From assembly GCF_000271305.1 (NCBI RefSeq), contig NZ_AKGD01000001.1, positions 2,405,501 to 2,469,500 on the forward strand: a stretch of 64,000 bases of DNA, given 5' to 3'. The DNA comes from Hydrocarboniphaga effusa AP103 (GTDB taxonomy: Bacteria > Pseudomonadota > Gammaproteobacteria > Nevskiales > Nevskiaceae). Below the pieces are notes generated by a model. It searched no databases, was not told where the DNA came from, and saw only the letters and a program-made list of their open reading frames with translations. Numbering within the stretch: position 1 is the stretch's first letter; each line of letters starts with the position of its first letter. The translations under genes were made by a program, and so were the position numbers. Shown piece by piece: positions 1 through 8,013 of the stretch.

Positions 1-40
1 GGTTTTCATGGCGATCTGTGACACTGGACAGGAATGGGTT

Positions 41-56
41 CTAACATTAATGTTAG
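41..56. promoter_or_regulatory. Perfect 16-bp palindrome upstream of lexA, probable LexA operator
   Basis: CTAACATTAATGTTAG is a perfect palindrome (CTAAC-N6-GTTAG) 45 bp before the lexA start codon. A further half-site TGTTAG follows at about 65-70. A weak -35-like TGGACA lies at 25-30, so the palindrome would cover the -10 region, which suits autorepression. It is neither the enteric CTGT-N8-ACAG box nor the alphaproteobacterial GTTC repeat. Its role is inferred from position and symmetry. Confidence 0.6.
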
Positions 57-101
57 GCACTATTGTTAGTTCAGTCGCCGGAAGTCAAGCCCGGAGTGCC
101 C

Positions 102-749
102 ATGGAAGCCCTCACCGAACGTCAGGCCCAGATTCTCGAATTCCTGCAGCGGCATATCGAAAGCCAGGGGCGCCCGCCGACCCAGGCCGAGCTCGCGCTC
201 GCCTTCGGCTTCAAGGGCCGCACGGCCGCGCGCGATCAGCTGCTGCAGCTCGCCCGCAAGGGCTACATCGAGTTCAACGAAGGCACCGCGCGCGGCCTGC
301 GCGTGCTGCGCAGCCCGCTGAGCGCGCTGCCGGCCAACCGCGTGCCGATCGTCGGCCGCATCGCAGCCGGTTCGCCGGTGTTGTCGGACGAGAACGTCGA
401 GGATTTCCTGACCATCGATCCGGACATGTTCCGGCCGCGCGCCGATTACTTCCGCCGCGTGCAGGGCGAGTCGATGGTGAGCGCCAACATCTTCGATGGT
501 GACCTCGTCGGCCTGCATGCCACTTATGAAGCCGCGCGCGGGCAGATCGTCGCCGTGCGTATCGAGGATCCGCTCACGGGCGAGCCCACGCTCACGCTCA
601 AGCGCCTGCAGCGCGAGCGCGAGGTGGTGGTGCTGTACTCGGAGAATCCGGATCAGGACAGCTATCCGCCGATCCGTCTCGATCCGCGGCAGCAGTTGTT
701 CCAGGTGGAAGGCCTGTTCGTCGGCTTGATTCGAGCGCGGACGCACTGA
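102..749 (+). CDS. lexA: LexA repressor (SOS regulator, S24 autopeptidase)
   Basis: 215-aa transcriptional repressor of the SOS response that cleaves itself when stimulated by RecA filaments. The N-terminal winged helix covers about residues 1-70; the putative recognition helix is around GRTAARDQL (39-47) and differs from the enteric one. The cleavage site is Ala89-Gly90 in GRIAAGSP. The catalytic dyad is Ser124 (GESM) and Lys167 (LTLKRL). The ATG at 102 is chosen because GGAG precedes it at 92-95 and homologues begin MxxLTxRQ; an upstream in-frame codon at 63 adds only non-conserved residues. The palindrome at 41-56 suggests autoregulation. Confidence 0.95.
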   Translation: MEALTERQAQILEFLQRHIESQGRPPTQAELALAFGFKGRTAARDQLLQLARKGYIEFNEGTARGLRVLRSPLSALPANRVPIVGRIAAGSPVLSDENVEDFLTIDPDMFRPRADYFRRVQGESMVSANIFDGDLVGLHATYEAARGQIVAVRIEDPLTGEPTLTLKRLQREREVVVLYSENPDQDSYPPIRLDPRQQLFQVEGLFVGLIRARTH

Positions 750-869
750 CATTGAATCGTGGCGCGGGAGAGCGGCCGGGAAACCGGGCGTGAAACCATG
801 CGCGCGGCGCTGGCGCCTATTCCGAAGGCGACGGCGCTCCGCTTTCCCGTCCTGCGATGTTGTTCTTGA

Positions 870-890
870 CCGGCCAAAGCGCTTGGCCGG
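870..890. terminator. Hairpin between convergent lexA and the hydroxylase gene
   Basis: An 8-bp perfect stem (CCGGCCAA / TTGGCCGG) with a 5-nt loop sits between the two converging genes. There is no clear T tract on either side, so it is only a probable bidirectional terminator. Confidence 0.4.
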
Positions 891-899
891 CCTCGAGTT

Positions 900-1688
900 T
901 CAGCCGACCAGGTTGTCGAGGTCGACGCGCTCGCCGATCGGTTTTTTCCACAGCGCGATGTTCTTGATCGGTGCCTTGAAGTAGGGGCTCAGCTTGATCA
1001 GGCCCAGCAGTGCCTGGTTGGCGGCGGTGCCGACGGCGTCCATCGGGCGGTCGAAATCGAGGAACAGCACGACGCGGCGATCCGGCGTGTCGTTGTGGAC
1101 TTCGTGCTCGTAGGTATCGTCGAACAGCACGGCCTTGCCTTCGGTCCAGCTGTAGCGCTGGTCGTCGACGCGAATCCAGCAGCGCTCGCGATCCTTCGGC
1201 ACCTCGAGCGCCAGATGGCAGCGCACGAGGGCGCGCGTCGGGCCGCGATGCGGTGGAATCTTGGTGCCGGGCGCGAGGATCGAGAACCAGGCGTTCTGCA
1301 GGCCCGGCAGTGCGTCGAGCACGGCCGCGGTGTGCGGGCAGCGTTCGCGGTTGTAGTCGATGCGCTCGCCGAGCATCAGGAACGCGAAGGTCGTCCACTG
1401 GCGGCCTTTGGAGATGCGGGACTGGTCCGGCGACAGGTCATGGAAGGCCGGGATGTCGTCCGGGCGCTTGAGCACCTCGTCGAGCTCGCGGCGAATCTCG
1501 CGCCAGTTGGCCTCGAGCGTGGCCAGTTGCGGGAAGTCTTCGGCGAACAGGAAGGGGCTGACCGGAATCTTCGAATGCTTGCCCTGGAAGGCCCAGAGCG
1601 AGCGCAGCAGGTTCTTGCCGCTCACGTGCACCAGCTGGTGCAGCGGCGAGCGCTTGCGGGTCTTCGAATCCGCGGCTTCTGTTTTCAT
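900..1688 (-). CDS. Aspartyl/asparaginyl beta-hydroxylase family protein (LpxO-like)
   Basis: 262-aa non-haem Fe(II)/2-oxoglutarate dioxygenase of the Asp/Asn beta-hydroxylase fold. Bacterial relatives such as LpxO hydroxylate the secondary acyl chain of lipid A; others act on peptides. Visible metal-binding elements are PPHRGPTR (first His, with the Arg that binds 2-oxoglutarate nearby) and YEHEVHNDT (second His), plus the core stretch GxxWTTFAFLMLG. No signal peptide is evident, so it is probably cytoplasmic or membrane-peripheral. It stands alone, convergent with lexA, so the substrate cannot be assigned from context. Confidence 0.8.
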   Translation of the reverse strand: MKTEAADSKTRKRSPLHQLVHVSGKNLLRSLWAFQGKHSKIPVSPFLFAEDFPQLATLEANWREIRRELDEVLKRPDDIPAFHDLSPDQSRISKGRQWTTFAFLMLGERIDYNRERCPHTAAVLDALPGLQNAWFSILAPGTKIPPHRGPTRALVRCHLALEVPKDRERCWIRVDDQRYSWTEGKAVLFDDTYEHEVHNDTPDRRVVLFLDFDRPMDAVGTAANQALLGLIKLSPYFKAPIKNIALWKKPIGERVDLDNLVG

Positions 1689-1758
1689 GGAATGAATGTG
1701 GGGTACTTGGGATGCGAAGCAGCGGGCCCGGCCGTCGGTCAGCCCATCCAGCGGCCGA

Positions 1759-2388
1759 TCAGACGCACTTCTTCAGGTGCGCATCGAGCAGGCTGCGCGC
1801 CGCCGCCCCGGCGTTCACGGCCGGTCCGCCGTCGCACGGAAAGATCAGTCGCGATTGCACGCTGCCGCTCATCAGCAGCATGAGGCCGTCGCCGAGTACG
1901 TCGGGGTCGTGCGCCTGCATCTGGTGGGCGAGCGCGCGGAAGCGGGCCCGGATTTCGGTCTTGTGGACGCGCACGACCATCAGCGCCGGATGGTCTTCCT
2001 CGCGGATTTCGACGGCCGCGTTGGCCATCGGGCAGCCGCGCATGTTGGTGTCGCAGGGGCTGGCGGCGAACAGGGCCTCGCACTGGGCGCGCGGATTGCC
2101 CTCGTGGGCGGCCATGACGCCATCCCACCAGAGCCAGAAGTCGCGTTCGGAGTCGCGCAGGTACTCGGCCACGAGCTCGTCCTTGGACGAGAAGCTTCGG
2201 TAGAAGCTCATCTTGTTGGTGCCGGCCTCGTTGGCGATCGCATCGACGCCGACGCCGCGGATGCCCTGCTTGTAGAACAGGTCGCAGGCCGTATCGAAGA
2301 TGCGGTCGCGCACGCAGGGCTTGCGCGGCGTATCGCGTGATGCGTCGGTCGTGGCTACGTCGGCGGTGGCCGCTTCGTTGCGTTTCAT
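1759..2388 (-). CDS. TetR/AcrR-family repressor, divergent from the RND efflux operon
   Basis: 209-aa regulator with an N-terminal TetR HTH at about residues 27-72 (RIFDTACDLFYKQGIRGVGV, then NKMSFYRSFSSKDEL) and an alpha-helical ligand domain. The ATG at 2388 follows AGGG at a good distance; the longer frame to 2436 would run into the operator. It is cysteine-rich (C25, C35, C103, C112, C119, C185, C208). C103-C112-C119 cluster in the part of the ligand domain where the electrophile-sensing NemR carries its reactive cysteines, although the RGCPxxNAAxE context of C119 is common in this subfamily. It probably represses itself and the pump through the inverted repeat at 2410-2461. Confidence 0.88.
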   Translation of the reverse strand: MKRNEAATADVATTDASRDTPRKPCVRDRIFDTACDLFYKQGIRGVGVDAIANEAGTNKMSFYRSFSSKDELVAEYLRDSERDFWLWWDGVMAAHEGNPRAQCEALFAASPCDTNMRGCPMANAAVEIREEDHPALMVVRVHKTEIRARFRALAHQMQAHDPDVLGDGLMLLMSGSVQSRLIFPCDGGPAVNAGAAARSLLDAHLKKCV

Positions 2389-2409
2389 TTTCCAAACCCT
2401 CTTGACAGT

Positions 2410-2461
2410 GGGTGTTACCGGTAAGTAACTTATCACACATCGTTACTGACCGGTAACACCC
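2410..2461. promoter_or_regulatory. 20-bp near-perfect inverted repeat, probable TetR operator between tetR and the efflux operon
   Basis: The arms at 2410-2429 and 2442-2461 are reverse complements with one mismatch and are separated by 12 bp. Each arm also contains the smaller symmetrical unit GTTAC-N6-GTAAC (2414-2429 and 2442-2457), so two operator dimers could bind side by side. A perfect -35 TTGACA lies just before the first arm at 2402-2407 on the + strand, so the first arm would sit between -35 and -10 of the efflux operon promoter. Confidence 0.75.
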
Positions 2462-2608
2462 ATCTGCGCATTCTCTGCTCATCTGGCCGCTTGGTAAAGC
2501 GGCATTCGGATGAGGAACCTCGGAGATTTTAGTGAAGTGGGCCGGGCGGGGCATCTCGAAGTTCGAATAAGAAGTTTGGACCGCTGTTCCAAGAAAAAGG
2601 GGTTGGTC

Positions 2609-3790
2609 ATGAGTCACCGCATTTCCTTTCGCAACACCGCCCGCCGCGTTTTCCAGGGCGCCGCCATTGCGGTTCCGTTGCTTTCGATCGCGTTGCTGGC
2701 AGGGCGCGAGCGCGCCGAATCCCAGCCCGCTCCACCACCTCCGCCGTCCGTCACCGTCGCCAAGGCGCAGCAGGGCGACGTCACCGATTGGGCTGAATTT
2801 ACCGGTCGTTTCGAGGCCGTCGACCGTGTCGAACTGCGGCCGCGCGTGTCGGGTTATATCGAATCGGTGCGCTTCCACGAAGGCGCCGAGGTCAAGAAGG
2901 GCGATGTACTGTTCGTGATCGACCCGCGTCCCTACAAAGCCGCGCTCGATCGCGCCGAAGGCGAACTGGCCCGTATCCAGGCTCAGGCCGTCTACGCCGA
3001 CAGCGAATCCCAGCGCGCGGAGCGCCTGCTGAGTTCGAAGGCGATCAGCCAGGGCGAGCACGATTCGCGGGTCAGCCAGCACAGCCAGTCGCAGGCCGAT
3101 GTGCGTTCTGCGCGGGCCGCGGTCGATGCGGCCCGCCTGAATCTGGAATTCACCCGCGTGGTCTCGCCGATCGCCGGCCGCGTCTCGCGTGCGGTGGTCA
3201 CCGAGGGCAACTACGTCAGCGCGGGCGGCAACGTGCTGACTTCGGTGGTTTCGCTCGATCCGATCTACGTGTCCTTCGACGGTGACGAGCAGAGCTATCT
3301 GAACTTTCGGCCCAAGGTCGGGGGCGACAGCGCCGATAGCGCGGTGTTCGTCGGACTCGCCAACGAAAGCGGCTATCCGCACACGGGCCGGCTCAATTTC
3401 CTCGACAACGCCCTGGACCCGGCCACCGGCACCATTCGTGTGCGCGCCCTGCTCGCGAATCCGGATCGCCAGTTCACGCCCGGCCTGTTCGCCCGCGTGC
3501 GCATTCCGGGCAGCGAGCGCTATTCGACAACGCTGGTGCCCGAGGCGGCCATCGCGACCGATCAGGACCGGCGCTACGTGCTCGTCGTCGACGAGGCCGG
3601 CACCGTCGAGTACCGCCCCGTTCAGCTCGGCGGGATTCACGAAGGCAAGCGCGTGGTCCGCGATGGCCTGGCGCCCGGCGAACAGGTGGTCGTGAGCGGC
3701 CTTCAGCGCGCACACCCGGGTTCCAAGGTCACGCCGCAGCAAGCCGCTCAGCCAGCACAGGCATCCAACTCAACCCCGGCCAAGTCCTGA
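2609..3790 (+). CDS. RND efflux periplasmic adaptor (membrane fusion protein, MexE/AcrA type)
   Basis: 393-aa adaptor linking an inner-membrane RND permease to an outer-membrane channel. It has an N-terminal hydrophobic export segment (about residues 16-32), a split lipoyl/barrel-sandwich region (VELRPRVSGYIESVRFHEGAEVKKGDVLFVIDP), a helical hairpin around residues 105-170, and beta-barrel and membrane-proximal domains. The ATG at 2609 has AAAAAGGGG in front. There is no lipobox cysteine after the hydrophobic stretch, so it would be a signal-anchored or secreted adaptor rather than a lipoprotein like AcrA. It is the first gene of the operon; the permease starts 25 bp downstream. Confidence 0.92.
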   Translation: MSHRISFRNTARRVFQGAAIAVPLLSIALLAGRERAESQPAPPPPPSVTVAKAQQGDVTDWAEFTGRFEAVDRVELRPRVSGYIESVRFHEGAEVKKGDVLFVIDPRPYKAALDRAEGELARIQAQAVYADSESQRAERLLSSKAISQGEHDSRVSQHSQSQADVRSARAAVDAARLNLEFTRVVSPIAGRVSRAVVTEGNYVSAGGNVLTSVVSLDPIYVSFDGDEQSYLNFRPKVGGDSADSAVFVGLANESGYPHTGRLNFLDNALDPATGTIRVRALLANPDRQFTPGLFARVRIPGSERYSTTLVPEAAIATDQDRRYVLVVDEAGTVEYRPVQLGGIHEGKRVVRDGLAPGEQVVVSGLQRAHPGSKVTPQQAAQPAQASNSTPAKS

Positions 3791-3815
3791 AAAACAGCGG
3801 CCCAGGGAGCAACCC

Positions 3816-6800
3816 ATGAGACTCACCCATTTCTTCATCGAGCGCCCGATTTTCGCCGGCGTGCTCTCGGTGCTGATCCTGCTCGCCGGTCTGGTTTCCG
3901 CGTTCGTGCTGCCGGTTTCGGAGTACCCGGAAGTCAGCCCGCCCACCGTCGTCGTCACCGCGCAGTATCCGGGCGCGAATCCACAGGTCATCGCCGACAC
4001 CGTGTCGTCGCCGCTCGAGCAGGAGATCATCGGCGTCGAGGGCATGATCTACATGAACTCGCAGGCGCAGCAGGACGGCACGCTGCAGATCACCGTGGTG
4101 TTCCGCCAGGGCACCGACATCGACACTGCGCAGGTGCAGGTGCAGAACCGCGTCGCCCAGGCGCTGCCGCGCTTGCCCGAGGAAGTCCGCAACTTCGGTG
4201 TCACCACGCGCAAGAGCTCGCCCGACCTGACGATGGTCGTGCATCTGTTCTCGCCCGATGGCCGCTACGACGGGCTCTACCTGCGTAACTACGCGGTGAT
4301 CCAGGTGCGCGACGTGCTCGCGCGCCTTCCCGGTGCGGGCGACGTGCGCATCTTCGGTGCCGGCGACTACGCCATGCGCCTGTGGCTCGACCCGCAGAAG
4401 ATGGCCGCTCGCGACCTGACCACCGGCGACGTCATCGGCGCGGTGCGCGAGCAGAACGTGCAGGTCGCCGCGGGCAGCGTCGGCAGCGCACCGATGCACA
4501 GCGACGTCGAATTCCAGCTCGCGATCAATACGCAGGGTCGCCTGACCAACGAGCAGGAGTTCGGCGACATCGTGCTCAAGACCGGCAGCGACGGCCAGGT
4601 CACGCGTCTGCGCGATGTCGCGCGCCTCGAAATGGGCGCCGGCGAATATGCATTGCGCAGTCTGCTCGACAACAAGTCCGCCGTGGCGCTGCCGGTGTTC
4701 CTGCAGCCCGGCGCGAACGCGCTCGATCTCGCCAAGAACGTGCGCGCCACCATGGCCGAGCTCAAGAAGAGCTTTCCGGAAGGCGTCGACTATTCGGTGG
4801 TCTACGACCCGACCGTGTTCGTCAGCGACTCGATCAAGAAGGTGATGGAGACGCTGGTCGAGGCGACGCTGCTGGTCGTGCTCGTGGTGCTGCTGTTCCT
4901 GCAGCGCTGGCGCGCGGCGCTGATCCCGATCATCGCGGTTCCGGTGTCGATCATCGGCACGCTCGCGGCCTTGCAGTTCTTCGGCTTCTCGCTCAACACG
5001 CTGACCTTGTTCGGGCTGGTGCTCGCGGTCGGCATCGTCGTCGACGATGCGATCGTGGTGGTCGAGAACGTCGAGCGCGGAGTGGCCGAAGGGCTTGCGC
5101 CGCGCGCGGCTGCACACCGTTCGATGGATGAAGTGGGCGGCGCGATCATCGCGATCTCGCTGGTGCTCTGCGCGGTGTTCGTGCCGCCGGCACTGGTGCC
5201 CGGCTTCACGGGCCTGTTCTATCGCCAGTTCGCGCTGACCATCGCGTTCGCCTCGGTCATTTCGGCGATCAACTCGCTGACCCTGTCGCCGGCGCTCGCC
5301 GCGCTGCTGCTGCGCGATCACCACGCCAGGCCCGATGCGCTGCAGCGGGTCATCGACGGCTCGCTCGGCTGGTTCTTCCGTCCGTTCAACCGCGCGTTCG
5401 ATGCGACCGGGAACGGCTACACCAACGCGGTGCGCCGCATCCTGCGCTTCGGCGTGATCGGCCTGGTCGTCTACGCGGGCCTGGTGCTGTTCGCGGGCGG
5501 TGCGTTCAAGGCGGCGCCGACCGGCTTCGTTCCGGCGCAGGACAAGGGCTATCTGGTGGGCATCGTGCAGTTGCCGCCATCGGCCTCGATCGAGCGCACC
5601 GAGCGCATCGCCAAGCAGGTCGGCGAGATTGCGCTCAAGGAACCCGGCGTGATCCACGCGGTGCAGTTCCCGGGCCTGTCGATCAACGGCTTCACGCGTT
5701 CGTCGAATGCGGCCGTGGTGTTCTTGACGCTCGCTCCGTTCGAAGAACGCGGCAGCAAGATCACCGGGCAGTCGATCGCGACGAGCTTGAACCAGAAGCT
5801 GTCGGCGATCGACGGTGCGATGGTGCTGATGGTGCCGCCGCCGCCGATCCAGGGCTTCGGTCCGGCCGGTGGCGTCAAGCTGCAGATCGAGGACAAGACC
5901 AATCGCAGCCAGCAGGAGCTCTACGCGCTCACGCAGGAAGTGCTCGCCAAGGTGCGCAGCAATCCGCAGCTCATGAACGCGTTCAGCAACTACGACGTCA
6001 ACGCACCGCTGCTCTACGCCGATATCGACCGTGTGCGGGTCAAGCAGCTCGGCATCCGGCTCGGTGATGTGTTCCAGACGCTGCAGACGTATCTGGGTTC
6101 GTTCTACATCAACGACTTCAACAGCTTTGGCCGCACCTTCCGCGTGATCGCGCAGGCCGACGAGCAGTATCGTGATCGCCCGCAGGATGCGCTGCTGCTC
6201 AAGACGCGCAATGCCGCAGGCGAGATGGTTCCGCTCGGCAGCGTGCTCAAGCTGCGCGAGAGCTTCGGGGCGACCACGGTGCAGCGCTACAACGGTTATC
6301 CATCCGCCGACATCAACGCGGCTCCGGCACCGGGCGTCAGCTCGGGCCAGGCGGTCGCCGCGCTGACGCAGATCGCCGAGCAGACGCTGCCGCCGGGCGT
6401 GGGCTTCGACTGGACCGAGATCACCTATCAGCAGGTGCAGAAGGACGTGCTCGGCTACGTGTTCCCGCTCTGCGTGCTGCTGGTGTTCCTGGTGTTGTCG
6501 GCGCAGTACGAAAGTCTGCGCCTGCCCTTCGCGGTGATCCTGATCGTGCCGATGTGCCTGCTGTCGGCCTCGCTCGGCATCCTGCTGATGAACTCGGAGA
6601 TCAACATCTTCACGCAGATCGGCTTGTTCGTACTGATCGGTCTGTCGGCGAAGAATTCGATCCTGATCGTCGAGTTCGCCCGCGAAAAACAGGCCGAAGG
6701 CATGGGCGTGATCGAAGCGGCGCTCGAAGCCTGCCGCCTGCGCCTGCGCCCGATCATCATGACCAGCGTCGCCTTCATCCTCGGCGTGCTGCCGCTGGTG

Positions 6801-7004
6801 CTCGCCACCGGTGCGGGCGCGGAGATCCAGCGCTCGATGGGCATCGCGGTGTTCTTCGGCATGATCGGCGTGACCTTCTTCGGCCTGTTCTTCACGCCGC
6901 TGTTCTACGTCGCCATGCGCGGCTGGAGCGAGCGCAAGAAGGCGCTCGAGGTCGAAATCACCCCAACGAATCACACGGCCGAGCACGCCGTGACGCATCA
7001 CTGA
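3816..7004 (+). CDS. RND multidrug efflux permease (HAE-1 family, MexF-like)
   Basis: 1062-aa proton-driven inner-membrane transporter, full length for the AcrB/MexF family. The N-terminus MRLTHFFIERPIFAGVL is typical. TM4 carries the paired aspartates of the proton relay (GIVVDDAIVVVENVER), and a second block of membrane helices lies near the C-terminus (about 860-1040). Two large periplasmic loops lie between TM1-TM2 and TM7-TM8. AGGGAG precedes the ATG. The residues align best with the MexF branch, whose members export chloramphenicol, quinolones and electrophilic compounds; the substrates here are not known. Confidence 0.94.
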   Translation: MRLTHFFIERPIFAGVLSVLILLAGLVSAFVLPVSEYPEVSPPTVVVTAQYPGANPQVIADTVSSPLEQEIIGVEGMIYMNSQAQQDGTLQITVVFRQGTDIDTAQVQVQNRVAQALPRLPEEVRNFGVTTRKSSPDLTMVVHLFSPDGRYDGLYLRNYAVIQVRDVLARLPGAGDVRIFGAGDYAMRLWLDPQKMAARDLTTGDVIGAVREQNVQVAAGSVGSAPMHSDVEFQLAINTQGRLTNEQEFGDIVLKTGSDGQVTRLRDVARLEMGAGEYALRSLLDNKSAVALPVFLQPGANALDLAKNVRATMAELKKSFPEGVDYSVVYDPTVFVSDSIKKVMETLVEATLLVVLVVLLFLQRWRAALIPIIAVPVSIIGTLAALQFFGFSLNTLTLFGLVLAVGIVVDDAIVVVENVERGVAEGLAPRAAAHRSMDEVGGAIIAISLVLCAVFVPPALVPGFTGLFYRQFALTIAFASVISAINSLTLSPALAALLLRDHHARPDALQRVIDGSLGWFFRPFNRAFDATGNGYTNAVRRILRFGVIGLVVYAGLVLFAGGAFKAAPTGFVPAQDKGYLVGIVQLPPSASIERTERIAKQVGEIALKEPGVIHAVQFPGLSINGFTRSSNAAVVFLTLAPFEERGSKITGQSIATSLNQKLSAIDGAMVLMVPPPPIQGFGPAGGVKLQIEDKTNRSQQELYALTQEVLAKVRSNPQLMNAFSNYDVNAPLLYADIDRVRVKQLGIRLGDVFQTLQTYLGSFYINDFNSFGRTFRVIAQADEQYRDRPQDALLLKTRNAAGEMVPLGSVLKLRESFGATTVQRYNGYPSADINAAPAPGVSSGQAVAALTQIAEQTLPPGVGFDWTEITYQQVQKDVLGYVFPLCVLLVFLVLSAQYESLRLPFAVILIVPMCLLSASLGILLMNSEINIFTQIGLFVLIGLSAKNSILIVEFAREKQAEGMGVIEAALEACRLRLRPIIMTSVAFILGVLPLVLATGAGAEIQRSMGIAVFFGMIGVTFFGLFFTPLFYVAMRGWSERKKALEVEITPTNHTAEHAVTHH

Positions 7005-7052
7005 GCACTTGCACGCGCAAGACTCGCACCACTGAACAATCGGAGAAACACC

Positions 7053-7778
7053 ATGCAACAGAAGATCGCACTCGTGACCGGCGGCAATCGCAGCATCGGC
7101 TTCGAAACCGCTCGCCAGCTCGCGCAGCAGGGCGTGCACGTGATCATCGGCGCGCGCCGTCGCGGCCAGGGCGTCGAAGCGGCCATGCAGCTGCAATTGC
7201 AGGGCCTGTCGGTGGAGACCGTCGAGCTCGACGTGTCGAACCGCAATACGATCATCGCGGCCGCCGACGAAATCGGTCGCAAGCACGGCCGGCTCGACAT
7301 TCTCGTCAACAACGCCGGCATTGTCGGCGACAAGCCGGGCACCGCCTCGCAGCAGCCGGTGTCGGACTGGCGCGTGGTGTTCGACACCAATCTGTTCGGT
7401 GTCATCGAAACCACGCAGGCGCTGTTGCCGCTGCTCAGGAAGTCCGAAGCCGGCCGCATCGTTAACGTGTCGAGCCTGCTCGGCTCGGTGGCGATGCACG
7501 CGCAGCCCGGAACGCTCGATGCCTTCAAGAACCTGTCGGCCTACAACGTCTCCAAGAGCGCCTTGAATGCGTACACGCTGCATCTGGCGCATGAGCTCGC
7601 CGGAACCAGCATCAAGGTCAATGCGATCCACCCGGGCTACGTGAAGTCCGACATGAACAAGGGCGGCGGCGATCTCGACCTCGCCACCGGCGCCAAGACC
7701 AGTGTCGATCTCGCGCTGATCGACAGTGATGGCCCGAACGGTAGTTTCTCTCATCTCGGTGAAACATTGCCTTGGTGA
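7053..7778 (+). CDS. Short-chain dehydrogenase/reductase (SDR)
   Basis: 241-aa NAD(P)-dependent oxidoreductase of the classical SDR fold. Seen: cofactor motif TGGNRSIGFE (residues 9-18; the usual first Gly of GIG is Ser), NNAG, the catalytic Ser in VNVSSLLG and the YxxxK pair in SAYNVSKSA. It resembles carbonyl-reductase-like SDRs. It sits 48 bp after the permease gene with GGAGAAACACC before the ATG, so it is in the efflux operon. Its placement suggests reduction of reactive carbonyls; that is inference. Confidence 0.88.
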   Translation: MQQKIALVTGGNRSIGFETARQLAQQGVHVIIGARRRGQGVEAAMQLQLQGLSVETVELDVSNRNTIIAAADEIGRKHGRLDILVNNAGIVGDKPGTASQQPVSDWRVVFDTNLFGVIETTQALLPLLRKSEAGRIVNVSSLLGSVAMHAQPGTLDAFKNLSAYNVSKSALNAYTLHLAHELAGTSIKVNAIHPGYVKSDMNKGGGDLDLATGAKTSVDLALIDSDGPNGSFSHLGETLPW

Positions 7779-7799
7779 GACGGTAGCGGCCGTTTGCAG

Positions 7800-7935
7800 T
7801 CCCCTCTCCCGCTTGCGGGAGAGGGTGGTCCGTCAGGACCGGGAGAGGGGATTGGCGGTGCTCTCGCCGGCGACGAAAGCCCCTCTCTCCCCTCGCTGAC
7901 GCGAGGGACTCTCTCCCGCAAGCGGGAGAGAGGAA
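7800..7935. repeat. Palindromic repeat element (CCCTCTCCC family) within the efflux operon
   Basis: It contains a perfect 11-bp stem at 7802-7825, a GGTCC/GGACC hairpin and a second set of inverted CTCTCTCCC/GGGAGAGAG arms to about 7935. The right half is a near-exact reverse complement of the element at 53709-53852. It lies between the SDR and ene-reductase genes and could form strong RNA hairpins that lower expression of the distal genes or stabilise upstream mRNA. Confidence 0.8.
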
Positions 7936-8013
7936 CGGCAGGGCCGTTTCGCCGCGACGATCAGCCACAAGCCAAATCCACTTTCCACTTCGAAAAAGAT
8001 CAAAGGAATTCCC

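Noticed and set aside
1-60. Possible divergent gene starting at position 9 on the minus strand
   Set aside because: Only three codons (MKT) are inside the window and no ribosome-binding site is evident.
3729-7754. A 1341-codon open frame on the minus strand opposite the RND permease and SDR genes
   Set aside because: Its translation is His/Arg/Asp/Gln-rich with no recognisable domain, as expected from the antisense frame of a high-GC gene; the + strand genes are full length with family motifs. The same holds for long antisense frames at 12314-15328, 29293-31641, 35804-38332 and 42003-43829.
7800-7935. Inverted repeats considered as an attachment site or insertion-sequence remnant
   Set aside because: No transposase fragment, integrase or target duplication is visible; homologous copies elsewhere show it is a REP-like element.
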